From: Sphingobium jiangsuense | GTDB taxonomy: Bacteria; Pseudomonadota; Alphaproteobacteria; Sphingomonadales; Sphingomonadaceae | DNA: 64,000 nt | Direction of reading: 5' to 3' | Assembly: GCF_014196495.1 (NCBI RefSeq) | Contig: NZ_JACIDT010000004.1 | Coordinates: 248,001-312,000, forward strand | Shown here: piece after piece, positions 35,847 through 44,753 of the stretch | Layout: the number at the start of each line of letters is the position of its first letter | Position numbering within the stretch: position 1 is the stretch's first letter | The notes under the pieces: model-generated | What the model saw: the letters and a program-made list of their open reading frames with translations, nothing else | Told to the model about the DNA's origin: nothing | Databases searched by the model: none | Translations under genes and position numbers: made by a program

Positions 35847-35930
35847 GCTGCAACAAGACGGTCGAAAAGCGATGGCCGCTCGCGTTATGTCGGGGAACCA
35901 TAAAATGGAAAACAGGTGCGAGGACAGGAT

Positions 35931-36719
35931 ATGGGAAGGCTTTTCTCTCTTGAGGGGCGGACCGCGATGGTCACCGGCGCGTCGCGCGGGCTGGGCCATG
36001 CGATCGCGCTCGGCCTTGCCGAGGCGGGCGCCTCCCTCATCCTCGCGGCGCGCGATGCGGCCAAGCTGGAACAGACGGCGGAGGAAATCCGCGCCATGGG
36101 GCGGGAGGCGCGCACCATCGCCTTCGACCTGGGCGATCTGGGCGCGGTGCAGGCGGCCATCGACCGGCTGATCGCGGAAGGCGCGCGCATCGACGTCCTC
36201 GTCAACAACGGCGCCATCGGCGGCTGGGGCGCGCTGCACGAATCGACGCTGGATCACTGGGAGACGATGTTCGACGTGAACGTGTCCTCCATGTACCTGC
36301 TCTGCCGCGATCTGTCGCGCGGCATGGTGGACCGCAAATGGGGCCGCATCATCAATTTCGCCTCCTATGTCGCGGACCGGGGGCGACCCAATCTGTCGGC
36401 CTATACCGCCAGCAAGCACGCGGTGCTGGGCCTGACGCGGGCGATCGCCGCCGACCTCGCCCCCCATGGCGTGACCTGCAACGCCATCGCGCCGGGCTTT
36501 TTCGATACCGACATGGCCGCGCCCACCGTCGGCCATCCGCAGCGGGCGAAGATATTCCGCGACGCGATCGCGCTCGGCCGGTTCGGCGACCCGGCCGAAA
36601 TGGTGGGGCCGGTGCGCTTCCTCGCGTCCGAAGCCTCCGGCTACATCACCGGCCATATGCTGCCGGTCGACGGCGGCGTCGCCAATATTCTTTCCCTGCC
36701 CGTGGTCGTCGAGACCTGA
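35931..36719 (+). CDS. SDR family oxidoreductase
   Basis: 262 residues, classical: TGASRGLG at 15-22, NNGA near 92, Tyr158/Lys162 in YTASK, C-terminal VDGG. ATG at 35931 follows GAGGACAGGAT; a GTG at 35916 is less likely. First gene of a six-gene plus-strand operon with aldehyde dehydrogenase, MFS transporter, ligase, epoxide hydrolase and crotonase, so it probably oxidises the alcohol whose aldehyde the next enzyme takes. Confidence 0.88.
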   Translation: MGRLFSLEGRTAMVTGASRGLGHAIALGLAEAGASLILAARDAAKLEQTAEEIRAMGREARTIAFDLGDLGAVQAAIDRLIAEGARIDVLVNNGAIGGWGALHESTLDHWETMFDVNVSSMYLLCRDLSRGMVDRKWGRIINFASYVADRGRPNLSAYTASKHAVLGLTRAIAADLAPHGVTCNAIAPGFFDTDMAAPTVGHPQRAKIFRDAIALGRFGDPAEMVGPVRFLASEASGYITGHMLPVDGGVANILSLPVVVET

Positions 36720-36753
36720 GCTTCTCCCCTTCCCTTTCACAAGGACGGATTTC

Positions 36754-38229
36754 ATGACCGAAACGCTCGTAAACCTCGCCAGCCCGGACAAGCTCTTCAT
36801 CGGCGGCGGCTGGCTGTCGTCCGCCGGGGACGGGGGCGTCGACATCATCTCGCCCGCGTCCGAGGAAAGCGTGGGCCGCGTGGCGATGGCGACGCGGGAG
36901 GATATGGACCGCGCCGTCGCGGCGGCGCGGCATGCGTTCGACCATGGCCCCTGGCCGCGCCTGGGCGGGGCGGAGCGGGCGGCCTATCTGCGGCGCATCG
37001 CGGCGGAAATGGACAAGCGGGCAGACGATTTCGCGCGGGCCTGGTCGTTGCAGGTCGGCATGCCCTACAGCCAGTCGTCGCAGACCGCGCCCTATATGAG
37101 CGGCTATTTCAGCTATTATGCGGGCCTTGCCGAACAGGGGTTCGAGGAAGTGCGCACGCCGATGATGGGCGGCCATGCGATCGTCGTGCGGGAGGCGGTG
37201 GGCGTCGTCGTCGCCATCGTGCCGTGGAACGCGCCGCTCGCCACGCTGGCGCTGAAGGTCGCGCCCGCGCTGGCGGCGGGCTGCGCCGTCATCGCCAAGC
37301 CCTCGCCGGAAACCCCGCTGGAGGCGCTGATCCTCGCCGAATGCATCGCGGCGGCGGGCGTGCCGGAAGGCGTGTTCTCCGTGCTGACCGCCGACCGGGA
37401 GGTGTCGGACTATCTGATCCGCAAGCCGGAAGTGGACAAGGTCAGCTTCACCGGATCGACCGCCGCCGGGCTGCACATCGCCTCGGTCTGCGGCGGGCGG
37501 ATGGCGCGCGTCACCACCGAGCTGGGCGGCAAGTCGGCCGCGATCGTCCTCGACGATGCCGATATCGGCACGGTCGTGGCGGGCATCATGCCCAATCTCG
37601 TCGGCCTGTGCGGCCAGCAATGCGCCGCCTTCAGCCGCATCCTCGTGCCCTCGGCGCTGAAGGACGCGGTGACGGGCGCGCTCGCCGCCGCGATGCAATC
37701 GGTGACGGTGGGCGATCCGTTCGATCAGGCGACGCAGATGGGGCCGCTCGTCACCCGCAACCAGCACGGGCGGGTGCTGGGCTATATCGAAAAGGGCAAG
37801 GCGGAAGGGGCGCGGATCGTCACCGGCGGCAACCGGCCGTCCCATCTGCCCAAGGGCTGGTTCGTCGAGCCGACCCTGTTCGCCGACGCCAGCAACGGCA
37901 TGACCATCGCGCGCGAGGAGATTTTCGGCCCGGTCGGCACCGTCATCGCCTATGACAGCGAGGAAGAGGCGATCGCCATCGCCAATGACAGCATCTACGG
38001 CCTGTCGGGCGGTGTGTTCACGCAGGATCCGGACCGCGCCTATGCGATCGCCCGCCGCATCCGCACCGGCAATTTCGGCCATAACGGCCGCGTGATCGAC
38101 TACACCATCCCCTATGGCGGCTTCAAGCAGTCGGGCGTCGGGCGCGAGGGCGGCGTGGAAGGGTTGCACGGCTTCACCGAGGTGAAGGCCGTGTTCATGG
38201 CCGAACTGCCGTCGCACCTGCGCGCATGA
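36754..38229 (+). CDS. NAD(P)-dependent aldehyde dehydrogenase
   Basis: 491 residues, full ALDH length. Cofactor region VPWNAPLATLALKVAPALAA with KPSPETP, FTGSTAAG, general base Glu in TELGGKSA, and the nucleophile Cys within GLCGQQCAAFSR. Ends YGGFKQSGVGREGG. Oxidises an aldehyde to the acid, the natural substrate for the acyl-CoA ligase three genes on. Stop overlaps the MFS start (ATGA). Confidence 0.93.
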   Translation: MTETLVNLASPDKLFIGGGWLSSAGDGGVDIISPASEESVGRVAMATREDMDRAVAAARHAFDHGPWPRLGGAERAAYLRRIAAEMDKRADDFARAWSLQVGMPYSQSSQTAPYMSGYFSYYAGLAEQGFEEVRTPMMGGHAIVVREAVGVVVAIVPWNAPLATLALKVAPALAAGCAVIAKPSPETPLEALILAECIAAAGVPEGVFSVLTADREVSDYLIRKPEVDKVSFTGSTAAGLHIASVCGGRMARVTTELGGKSAAIVLDDADIGTVVAGIMPNLVGLCGQQCAAFSRILVPSALKDAVTGALAAAMQSVTVGDPFDQATQMGPLVTRNQHGRVLGYIEKGKAEGARIVTGGNRPSHLPKGWFVEPTLFADASNGMTIAREEIFGPVGTVIAYDSEEEAIAIANDSIYGLSGGVFTQDPDRAYAIARRIRTGNFGHNGRVIDYTIPYGGFKQSGVGREGGVEGLHGFTEVKAVFMAELPSHLRA

Positions 38230-39626
38230 GCACCGCGAGCACCACCCCGATTTCCGGTCCGACCCCCGGTCCTGCGGCTTCGGCCCCGGCAACGCCCGCA
38301 CAGCCCCTGCCGGACGCGGGCTGGCCGGACAATTACAGCGCGGTCACCGCCTGGTGGTCGGTGCTGCTGCTGATGCTGTTCCAGATCGTCTCGATGATCG
38401 ACCGGCAGGTGATGTCGGTGCTCATCCCGGAAATGCGCGCCGACCTCAACCTCAACGATTTCCAGATCAGCCTTGTGCAGGGGCTGGCCTTCGCGCTGTT
38501 CTACGGCGTGATGGGGCTGGTGATCGGCGGCATGGTCGATCGCTATTCGCGGCGGAAGATCATGTTCGCGGGCATCTTTCTCTGGTCGCTGGCGGCGGCG
38601 AGCACCGGGCTGGCGCGCAATTACGGCCAGCTGTTCCTCGGCCGCCTGATGGTGGGCTGCGGGGAGGCCGCAATCGCGCCTGCGGGCCAGTCGCTCTTGT
38701 CGTCCATCTTCCCGCGCCACCGGCTGACGACGCCGATCGCCTGCTTCACCGCCGCGGGCGTGGCGGGCATTTCGCTGTCCTATGCGCTGGGCGGGAACCT
38801 GCTCCAGCTGTTCAGCCATTCGCCGCTCGGCGGCCCGCTCGAAGGGCTGGCGCCGTGGCGGCAGGTGCTGATCGTCACCGGCCTGCCCGGCGTCATCGTC
38901 GCGTTCCTGGCCTTCGCCATTCGCGAGCCGATCCGCCGCTCGGCCGCCCCGCTCCGCCCGGACGCGGCGGGCTGGGGCGCCTTTTTCCGCTATATCGGCG
39001 CCCATGCGCGGCTGATGATCGGCATCATCCTCGGCTCCGCGATCCTCGCCATGGCGATACAGGGCACGATGATCTGGACGCCGACCTATGCCCGCCGCGT
39101 CCTCGGCGTCAGCCCGGCGGAGATCGGCACGATGATGTCGGTCGCGGTGGCGCTGGGCGGCATCGTCGGCGGGCTGAGCATGGGCATGCTGATCGACCGC
39201 CAGTTCGCGCGCGGCACGCGCGACATGGCGTTGCGCCTGCTCTCCGGCTTCAGCCTCGTCATTCCACCCATATTGGCCCTCGCCTTCCTGGCGGGCGATT
39301 TCACGCTGCTGTTCCTCGCCGTGACGCTGATGATGATGACGATGGGTGCCTGTTTCGGCCCGACCATGGCCGCCGTCCAGATGATCGCCCCGCCGGAGAT
39401 GCGCGGCCGCTTCGCCGCGCTGACGGTGCTGGCGTCCAACCTGTTCGGCTATGCGCTGGGGCCGATGCTGATCGGGCTGCTGACCGATTATGCGTTCCGC
39501 GATCCGATGAAGATCGGCTATGCCATCATCGTCGCGATGCTGGTCGCGGGGCCGGGCTGCGCCTTCCTCGTCTGGCGCGCGCGGGGGGATTTCCTGCGGC
39601 TGCTCGACGCTTCATCCCCGCGCTGA
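38226..39626 (+). CDS. MFS transporter, Spinster-like
   Basis: 466 residues with about 12 membrane helices after a 45-residue Pro/Ala-rich N-terminal tail. The MFS loop motif GGMVDRYSRRK follows helix 2; SMIDRQVMSVLIPEMRADL in helix 1 is typical of Spinster-type members common in sphingomonads. Inner-membrane uptake or export of the catabolic substrate is likely. Overlaps the preceding aldehyde dehydrogenase gene by four bases. Confidence 0.9.
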   Translation: MSTASTTPISGPTPGPAASAPATPAQPLPDAGWPDNYSAVTAWWSVLLLMLFQIVSMIDRQVMSVLIPEMRADLNLNDFQISLVQGLAFALFYGVMGLVIGGMVDRYSRRKIMFAGIFLWSLAAASTGLARNYGQLFLGRLMVGCGEAAIAPAGQSLLSSIFPRHRLTTPIACFTAAGVAGISLSYALGGNLLQLFSHSPLGGPLEGLAPWRQVLIVTGLPGVIVAFLAFAIREPIRRSAAPLRPDAAGWGAFFRYIGAHARLMIGIILGSAILAMAIQGTMIWTPTYARRVLGVSPAEIGTMMSVAVALGGIVGGLSMGMLIDRQFARGTRDMALRLLSGFSLVIPPILALAFLAGDFTLLFLAVTLMMMTMGACFGPTMAAVQMIAPPEMRGRFAALTVLASNLFGYALGPMLIGLLTDYAFRDPMKIGYAIIVAMLVAGPGCAFLVWRARGDFLRLLDASSPR

Positions 39627-39658
39627 CCGTGACACATCCTTATCCAAGAGACCGCTTC

Positions 39659-41233
39659 ATGACCACGACCATCCCCGCCCTTCTCCGCGACGCTGCCCAG
39701 CGCTTCGGCGGCCGCCCCGCCCTCGTGTCGCAACAGGACGGCGCGATGAGCTATATCGAGCTGGACCGGCAGGCCGATCTGGTGGCGAAGGCGCTGATCG
39801 CCGACGGCGCCCTGCCCGGCGACCGCGCGGCGATCTGGGCGCCCAATATGTGGGAATGGATCGCCGCCGCCGTCGGCATCCAGCGCGCGGGCGGCGTGAT
39901 GGTGCCGCTCAACACCCGGCTGAAGGGGGGCGAGGTCGCCGACGTGGTGCGCCGCGCGGGCCTGTCGCGCCTGTTCGTCATCGGCCCCTTCCTCGGCCGC
40001 TATTATCCGCAGATGCTGCGGGACGAGGCGATGCCGGGCCTGCGGCGGCGCATCGTGCTGCGCGCCACGCCCGACCAGCTGGGGCCGGGCGAGGAGCGGT
40101 GGGAGGATTTCCTCGCGCTCGCCGGACAGACCACGGATGCGGCGCTGGCGGAGCGCGAGGCGGGCGTGACGCCCGACAGCATCGCCGACATCATGTTCAC
40201 CTCCGGCACCACCGGCGCGCCCAAGGGCGCGATCTTCGACCATCGCCGCTCGCTGGGCGGCGGCCGGGCCTGGGCGAATATCTCGCGCCAGACCGCCGAG
40301 GATCGCTATTGCGTGTTCGGCCCCTTTTCCCACAACGCCTCCTACAAGGCGGGCTGGGTCGCCGGGCTGATGACCGGCAGCACCCTCTATTGGCCCGAAG
40401 CCTATGACGCGGTGTCGATCCTCGACCTGATCGCCGGCAACCGCATCACCGTGATGCCCGCGCCGCCGACCGTATTTCAGGAAATGCTCGCCCACCCCAA
40501 CTGGCGCGACTGGGACATTTCCAGCTATCGCTTCCTGTCGACCGGCGCGACGGTGGTGCCGATCGAACTGATGAAGCGGCTGCGCGCCGAAACGCCGATC
40601 CGCGAGATCACCACCGGATACGGCATGACCGAATGCTGCGGCTCGGCCACCCACACCCGCCCCGGCGACAGCATGGAGCGCGTCGCCTATACGGTCGGCA
40701 CCGCGATCGCGGGGACGGAAATCGCGATCGCCGGGCCGGACGGGCGCAGGCTGGAGCCGGGCGAGCAGGGCGAGGTGCTGATCCGCGACGACAAGCTGCT
40801 GATCGAATATCTCGACAATCCGGAGGCGACCCGCGCCACGCTGGATGCGGACGGCTGGCTGCATTCGGGCGATGTCGGCTATCTCGACGCGGACGGCTAT
40901 CTGAAGCTGACCGACCGGCTGAAGGACATGTACATCGTCGGCGGGTTCAACGTCTATCCGGCGGAAATCGAAAAGCAGATGTCCGGCCTGCCCGGCATCT
41001 TCCAGTCGGCGATCATCGGCGTGCCGGACCAGCGGCTGGGCGAGGTCGGCCATGCCTTCATCGTGCGCGCGGACGGCTCCACCCTCACCGCCGAGGAGGT
41101 GATCGCGTGGAGCAAGGCCAATCTCGCCAATTACAAGGTGCCGCGCGGCGTCACCTTCATCGACGCGCTGCCGATGAACTCGACCGGCAAGGTCGTCAAA
41201 TACGCGCTCCGGCAGATGCTGCAATCCGACTGA
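39659..41233 (+). CDS. Acyl-CoA ligase (AMP-forming, FadD-like)
   Basis: 524 residues. P-loop FTSGTTGAPKGA, TTGYGMTECCG at the adenylate site, LHSGDVGYLDADGYLKLTDR hinge, MYIVGGFNVYPAE, and catalytic Lys in NSTGKVVKY. Forms an acyl-CoA from the acid made by the aldehyde dehydrogenase upstream. Start chosen at MTTTIPALL after AAGAGACCGC; a longer frame from 38354 is only the shadow of the MFS gene. Followed after 18 bases by the epoxide hydrolase. Confidence 0.92.
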   Translation: MTTTIPALLRDAAQRFGGRPALVSQQDGAMSYIELDRQADLVAKALIADGALPGDRAAIWAPNMWEWIAAAVGIQRAGGVMVPLNTRLKGGEVADVVRRAGLSRLFVIGPFLGRYYPQMLRDEAMPGLRRRIVLRATPDQLGPGEERWEDFLALAGQTTDAALAEREAGVTPDSIADIMFTSGTTGAPKGAIFDHRRSLGGGRAWANISRQTAEDRYCVFGPFSHNASYKAGWVAGLMTGSTLYWPEAYDAVSILDLIAGNRITVMPAPPTVFQEMLAHPNWRDWDISSYRFLSTGATVVPIELMKRLRAETPIREITTGYGMTECCGSATHTRPGDSMERVAYTVGTAIAGTEIAIAGPDGRRLEPGEQGEVLIRDDKLLIEYLDNPEATRATLDADGWLHSGDVGYLDADGYLKLTDRLKDMYIVGGFNVYPAEIEKQMSGLPGIFQSAIIGVPDQRLGEVGHAFIVRADGSTLTAEEVIAWSKANLANYKVPRGVTFIDALPMNSTGKVVKYALRQMLQSD

Positions 41234-41251
41234 GGGAGGGGACCGCCCGTC

Positions 41252-42361
41252 ATGAAGCCATTCCGCATCGACGTGCCGCAGGCCGTGCTCGACCGCATCC
41301 AGGCGAAGCTGGCCGACAGCCGCATCGGCTATATGCCCGACGACCCGGACCAGTGGAAATATGGCATGGACGCGCGCTATCTGGCCGAGCTGGTCGACTA
41401 TTGGCGCACCGGCTATGACTGGCGGGCGGAGGAGGAGAAGCTCAACCGCTGGCCGCAATATCGGGCCGAGGTGGACGGCGTGCCGATCCATTTCTACCAC
41501 GTCCGCAGCCATGCCGACCGTCCCATACCGATCCTGCTCACCCATGGCTGGCCGGGTTCGGTGGTGGAGTTTCAGGCGGTCATGCCGCTGCTGGCGGAGG
41601 CGGGGTTCAGCCTCGTCGTGCCCTCGCTGCCCGGCTTCGGCTGGTCCGGCAGGCCCCGCCTTCCCATCGGCCCGGCCACCATCGCGCGGATGTGGCGGCG
41701 GCTGATGGTCGATATCCTCGGCTATCCCCGCTTCTTCGCGCAGGGCGGCGATTTCGGTTCCGCCATCACCGCGCAGCTCGGCATCAGCCATGCCGATGTC
41801 GTGGCGGCGATCCACCTCAACTTCTTCATGGCGCCGCTGCCCGGCCCGGACGCCGATGCCGAGCTGCTGGACTATTGGGCCGCGGTGCGCGCGACGATGG
41901 AGGTCGAAAGCGGCTATCATCACGAGCAGGCGACCAAGCCCCAGACCATCGGCCTCGCGCTGCACGACAATCCGGTCGGCTGGGCGGCCTGGGTGGTGGA
42001 GAAGTTCCAGCGCTGGGGCGACACCGGCGGCGATATAGAAAGCCGGTTCGACAAGGATCATCTCATCACCAACCTGATGAGCTATCTGGCGACCGATTCG
42101 GTGATGTCGTCGTTCTGGATCTACTATGCCACCGCGCAGGAAAGCCGGGAAAACGGGCCGGTCACGGCACCGACGGCGCTGGCGAAATTCCCCGGCGAAT
42201 TCTACCCGATGCCGAGCCGGGCGCTGGCAGAGCGGCAATATGACCTGCATCGCTGGACGGAGATGCCCTCCGGCGGCCATTTCGCCGCGATGGAGGAACC
42301 GGAAGCCTTTGCGCGCGACCTCATCGAATTTTTCGGGGACGGGCAATGGACGGCGTCCTGA
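41252..42361 (+). CDS. Epoxide hydrolase with N-terminal EHN domain
   Basis: 369 residues. N-terminal EHN region (about 1-95), then alpha/beta-hydrolase core with HGWPGSVVEF (98-107), nucleophile Asp167 in GGDFGSAI, and catalytic His in PSGGHFAAME. Opens an epoxide to a diol; in some relatives the scissile bond differs. An epoxide intermediate would fit an upstream monooxygenase step. Ribosome site GGGAGGGG. Its end overlaps the crotonase start by 16 bases. Confidence 0.88.
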   Translation: MKPFRIDVPQAVLDRIQAKLADSRIGYMPDDPDQWKYGMDARYLAELVDYWRTGYDWRAEEEKLNRWPQYRAEVDGVPIHFYHVRSHADRPIPILLTHGWPGSVVEFQAVMPLLAEAGFSLVVPSLPGFGWSGRPRLPIGPATIARMWRRLMVDILGYPRFFAQGGDFGSAITAQLGISHADVVAAIHLNFFMAPLPGPDADAELLDYWAAVRATMEVESGYHHEQATKPQTIGLALHDNPVGWAAWVVEKFQRWGDTGGDIESRFDKDHLITNLMSYLATDSVMSSFWIYYATAQESRENGPVTAPTALAKFPGEFYPMPSRALAERQYDLHRWTEMPSGGHFAAMEEPEAFARDLIEFFGDGQWTAS

Positions 42362-43068
42362 TCCGAGAGGAGCCGACCGCAGGGGTGATGCTGCTGACGC
42401 TGAACCGCCCCGGCCGGCGCAACGCGCTCGACCTCGCGCTGACCGATGCGCTGATGGAGGCGTTCGGGGAGCTGCGATCCGACCCGCGCTGGCGCTGCGC
42501 CATCCTCACCGGCCGGGCGCCCGCCTTTTGCGCCGGACTGGACCTCAACGCCTTTGCCGCGCCCGATGCGCCGCGCGGCCGGGTGACGGAGATGATCCGC
42601 TCGATCGCCGCGCTCGGCAAGCCGGTGATCGCCGCGGTGAACGGGGCGGCCTATACCGGCGGGCTGGAAATGGTGCTGGCGAGCGACTTCGCGCTGGCCA
42701 GCGAGGAGGCCCGCTTCGCCGACACCCATGCGATGATCGGCGCGCTGTCGGGCAGCGGCATGGGCGCGCGGCTGCCCCATGCGGTGGGCGCCCGCTTCGC
42801 GCGGCAGATGATGCTGGCCTGCCAGCCGGTCGACGCCGCAACCGCGCTGCGCGCCGGGCTGGTCAACGAAGTGCTGCCGCCCGACCGGCTGCTGCCCCGC
42901 GCGATCGAGGTCGCGGCGGCCATCGCCGCCCACGATCCGGGACTGATCGCCATCGCCCGCGACGTGATCGATCGCGGCACCCATGCGACGCTGGCCGAGG
43001 CGCTGACGATCGAGACGGAAGCGCTGGAAAGACGCAAGGCGGCGGGCGCGATGCGCTGGACCCGCTAG
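42346..43068 (+). CDS. Crotonase (enoyl-CoA hydratase/isomerase) family protein
   Basis: 240 residues, a short crotonase. Oxyanion loops LTGRAPAFCAGLDLNAF and AAVNGAAYTGGLEM; the first catalytic Glu (GGLEM) is present, the second position reads FADTHAMIG without Glu, as in isomerase-like members. Begins inside the end of the epoxide hydrolase gene (16-base overlap, other frame). Last gene of the operon from 35931. Confidence 0.88.
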   Translation: MDGVLIREEPTAGVMLLTLNRPGRRNALDLALTDALMEAFGELRSDPRWRCAILTGRAPAFCAGLDLNAFAAPDAPRGRVTEMIRSIAALGKPVIAAVNGAAYTGGLEMVLASDFALASEEARFADTHAMIGALSGSGMGARLPHAVGARFARQMMLACQPVDAATALRAGLVNEVLPPDRLLPRAIEVAAAIAAHDPGLIAIARDVIDRGTHATLAEALTIETEALERRKAAGAMRWTR

Positions 43069-43075
43069 GACGGAC

Positions 43076-43222
43076 CGACATTCAGCCCTGACGGCCTGCA
43101 AATGGCGAATTTCCGCGCTTCCGGTGCTCACGACCCTTTAGGTCGCTGCGCTCCGGGTCGCAAAATCCACCATGTTGGCCTGCGGCCGTCTGCGACTCCG
43201 GCTCGTCATCTTCTGAATGTCG
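43076..43222. repeat. Inverted-repeat-bounded intergenic element, MITE- or REP-like
   Basis: The ends CGACATTCAG (43076-43085) and CTGAATGTCG (43213-43222) are a perfect 10-bp inverted repeat bounding 147 bases. An internal hairpin (CGACCC ... GGGTCG) is visible around 43130-43161. No ORF of note inside. It fills the 210-base gap 43069-43278 between two convergent genes and could be a small non-autonomous mobile element or a terminator region. Confidence 0.55.
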
Positions 43223-43278
43223 ACCCGCTCTAGGAGGGATCAAGGGGACAGGCACCGCGGCCCCTCCCCTTCGTCCGT

Positions 43279-44385
43279 TCAGATGCCCCAGACCTGCGCC
43301 GCGTTCTCGCCGAGGATCTTGCGGGCGGCCGCGTCGCCCACCTTGTCGTATATGCCCTTCAATATGGCGTCGCTATTGCCCATCACCCCTTCCGGGTGCG
43401 GATAGTCGGTCGACCACATCACCCGGTCGGCCCCGATGCGGCCAATATTCTCCATCGCCACATCGTCTTCCATGAAGGTGGTGTAGCAATGGTTGAACCA
43501 GTACCAGCTCGGCTTGTGCGCCAGCTTGGGCCGCAGTTCGGACGCATAGTCGCGCGCGACCTTGTCCGCATTTTCGAGCGTGCCCGCCACCCAGCTCGCG
43601 CCGCCCTCGGTGAACACCACCTTGAGGCCGGGGAAGCGGTCGAACACGCCGGAAAAGACCAGCTGGCCGAACAGGCCGGTGAACGGCATCAGATTGGCGT
43701 TGAGATTGGCCCCCAGCGAGCCCCGGCCGCTATAATGCAGATAGGCGCCGATGTGGAAGGACAGCGGAAAGCCGCTTTCCTCGATCGCCGCCCACATCGG
43801 ATCCATCGACAGGCTGTTGTAGCGCACGCCCTTCGGGTTCACCGGAATGTCGATCGCCTTGTAGCCGAGGCCCTTCAGCTTCTGGAGATAGTCCTTCGTG
43901 CGGTCGGGCCAGAAGAAGGTGGGCAGCAGCGCGACGGGGAACAGCCGGTCGGGCGCGGCGTCCTTCCATTCGGCGGCCCATTCGTTGCACACGTCGACGC
44001 AGCGGAACCAGAAATCCTTGTCCGGCATGCGGATCAGGCTGTTCAGCCGGCCATGATAGACGATGGCCGCGTCGATCCCTTCCGCGTCCATGTCCGCCAG
44101 GCGCTTGTCCACCTCCCAATAGCCTTCGCGGCCTTCGGGGAATTCCGGCGGCAGGCCGGGCACGTCGTAGGACTGGCCGTCGACCGTCAGATGAAAGCCC
44201 GTCTCGTCCTGCCAATATTTCGGCGCGCGGTCCTTGTCGGCGCCCTTCAGCCGCTCTTCCCACAAATGGGGTATTTCCATCAGATGGTCGTCGCTGGAAA
44301 TGACCCGCAGCCCCTCCGGCCTTTTCCATTCCGACGGGGGAATCACGCGATCCCTGGGCCACGGCGTAGCCGAGACGATACTCAT
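43279..44385 (-). CDS. Amidohydrolase 2 (ACMSD-like TIM-barrel) family protein
   Basis: 368 residues. N-terminal SSDDHLMEIPHLW, the form of the first metal motif in this family, then FPVALLPTFF, LSFHIGAYLHYSG, VVFTEGGASWV and WSTDYPHPEG near the C terminus with the last metal-binding Asp. Related enzymes decarboxylate or hydrolyse ring-derived acids. Ribosome site AAAAGAAATG-like, weak. Divergent from the TauD-type gene across a 368-base intergenic region. Confidence 0.85.
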   Translation of the reverse strand: MSIVSATPWPRDRVIPPSEWKRPEGLRVISSDDHLMEIPHLWEERLKGADKDRAPKYWQDETGFHLTVDGQSYDVPGLPPEFPEGREGYWEVDKRLADMDAEGIDAAIVYHGRLNSLIRMPDKDFWFRCVDVCNEWAAEWKDAAPDRLFPVALLPTFFWPDRTKDYLQKLKGLGYKAIDIPVNPKGVRYNSLSMDPMWAAIEESGFPLSFHIGAYLHYSGRGSLGANLNANLMPFTGLFGQLVFSGVFDRFPGLKVVFTEGGASWVAGTLENADKVARDYASELRPKLAHKPSWYWFNHCYTTFMEDDVAMENIGRIGADRVMWSTDYPHPEGVMGNSDAILKGIYDKVGDAAARKILGENAAQVWGI

Positions 44386-44445
44386 TTCTTTTCGATCCTT
44401 AGCTTCGCGCGCATTGGCTCCATCATATGCGCTGCCTGACAGTTT

Positions 44446-44485
44446 GCGTTCGGCTGGTTCGCCGGGTTGGAACGCTTCCGATTAT
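44446..44485. promoter_or_regulatory. Additional GCGTTC/GAACGC and CGATTAT element
   Basis: GCGTTC (44446-44451) and GAACGC (44470-44475) form an inverted repeat, followed by CGATTAT at 44479-44485. These words match the IclR-type element at 44623 and 22755. A half-site CATCATAT of the regulon dyad is nearby at 44421. Confidence 0.35.
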
Positions 44486-44534
44486 CCGTTGGTCCGCGGG
44501 GCGTAGCAAGCAACTGTGCGGCGGCGGCGAACTT

Positions 44535-44550
44535 GTTCAGAAATGCGATG
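44535..44550. promoter_or_regulatory. Degenerate regulon dyad (GTTCA-N6-CGATG)
   Basis: GTTCAGAAATGCGATG has an intact right arm followed by AG, as in sites 1 and 3, but two mismatches on the left. It lies in the gene-free stretch 44386-44753, which is also unusually AT-rich around 44590-44650. Confidence 0.25.
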
Positions 44551-44622
44551 AGTTGTGCTGCCCCTCTTGTTTATGCGGCGAGCGGTCAAAACAGTCGTTA
44601 TTATGTCCCTATATAAAATAGT

Positions 44623-44645
44623 GCGTTCGAATTTTGCCCGATTAT
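44623..44645. promoter_or_regulatory. IclR-type operator candidate upstream of the TauD-type gene
   Basis: GCGTTCGAA-N7-CGATTAT, nearly the same as the sequence between the two IclR genes (22755-22778). It lies just downstream of a -10-like TATAAA (44612-44617). Suggests control of the TauD/amidohydrolase pair by one of the IclR regulators. Confidence 0.55.
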
Positions 44646-44753
44646 CGTTCAACGGCCATTGTCATAAGGTCGAGGGACAAGATGATCGCGGCCCGGAGCG
44701 CGCCTCGAAGCGCGGGACGCCGCGCGCGATCGACAGGATATGGAGAAGGTGCA

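Noticed and set aside
38354-41233. Apparent fusion protein of 959 residues ending in an acyl-CoA ligase
   Set aside because: The first 430 codons are an out-of-frame reading of the MFS gene. The ligase has its own ATG at 39659 with a ribosome site.
39518-42346. 942-codon open frame on the minus strand
   Set aside because: Shadow of the ligase and epoxide hydrolase genes; no motif or ribosome site.
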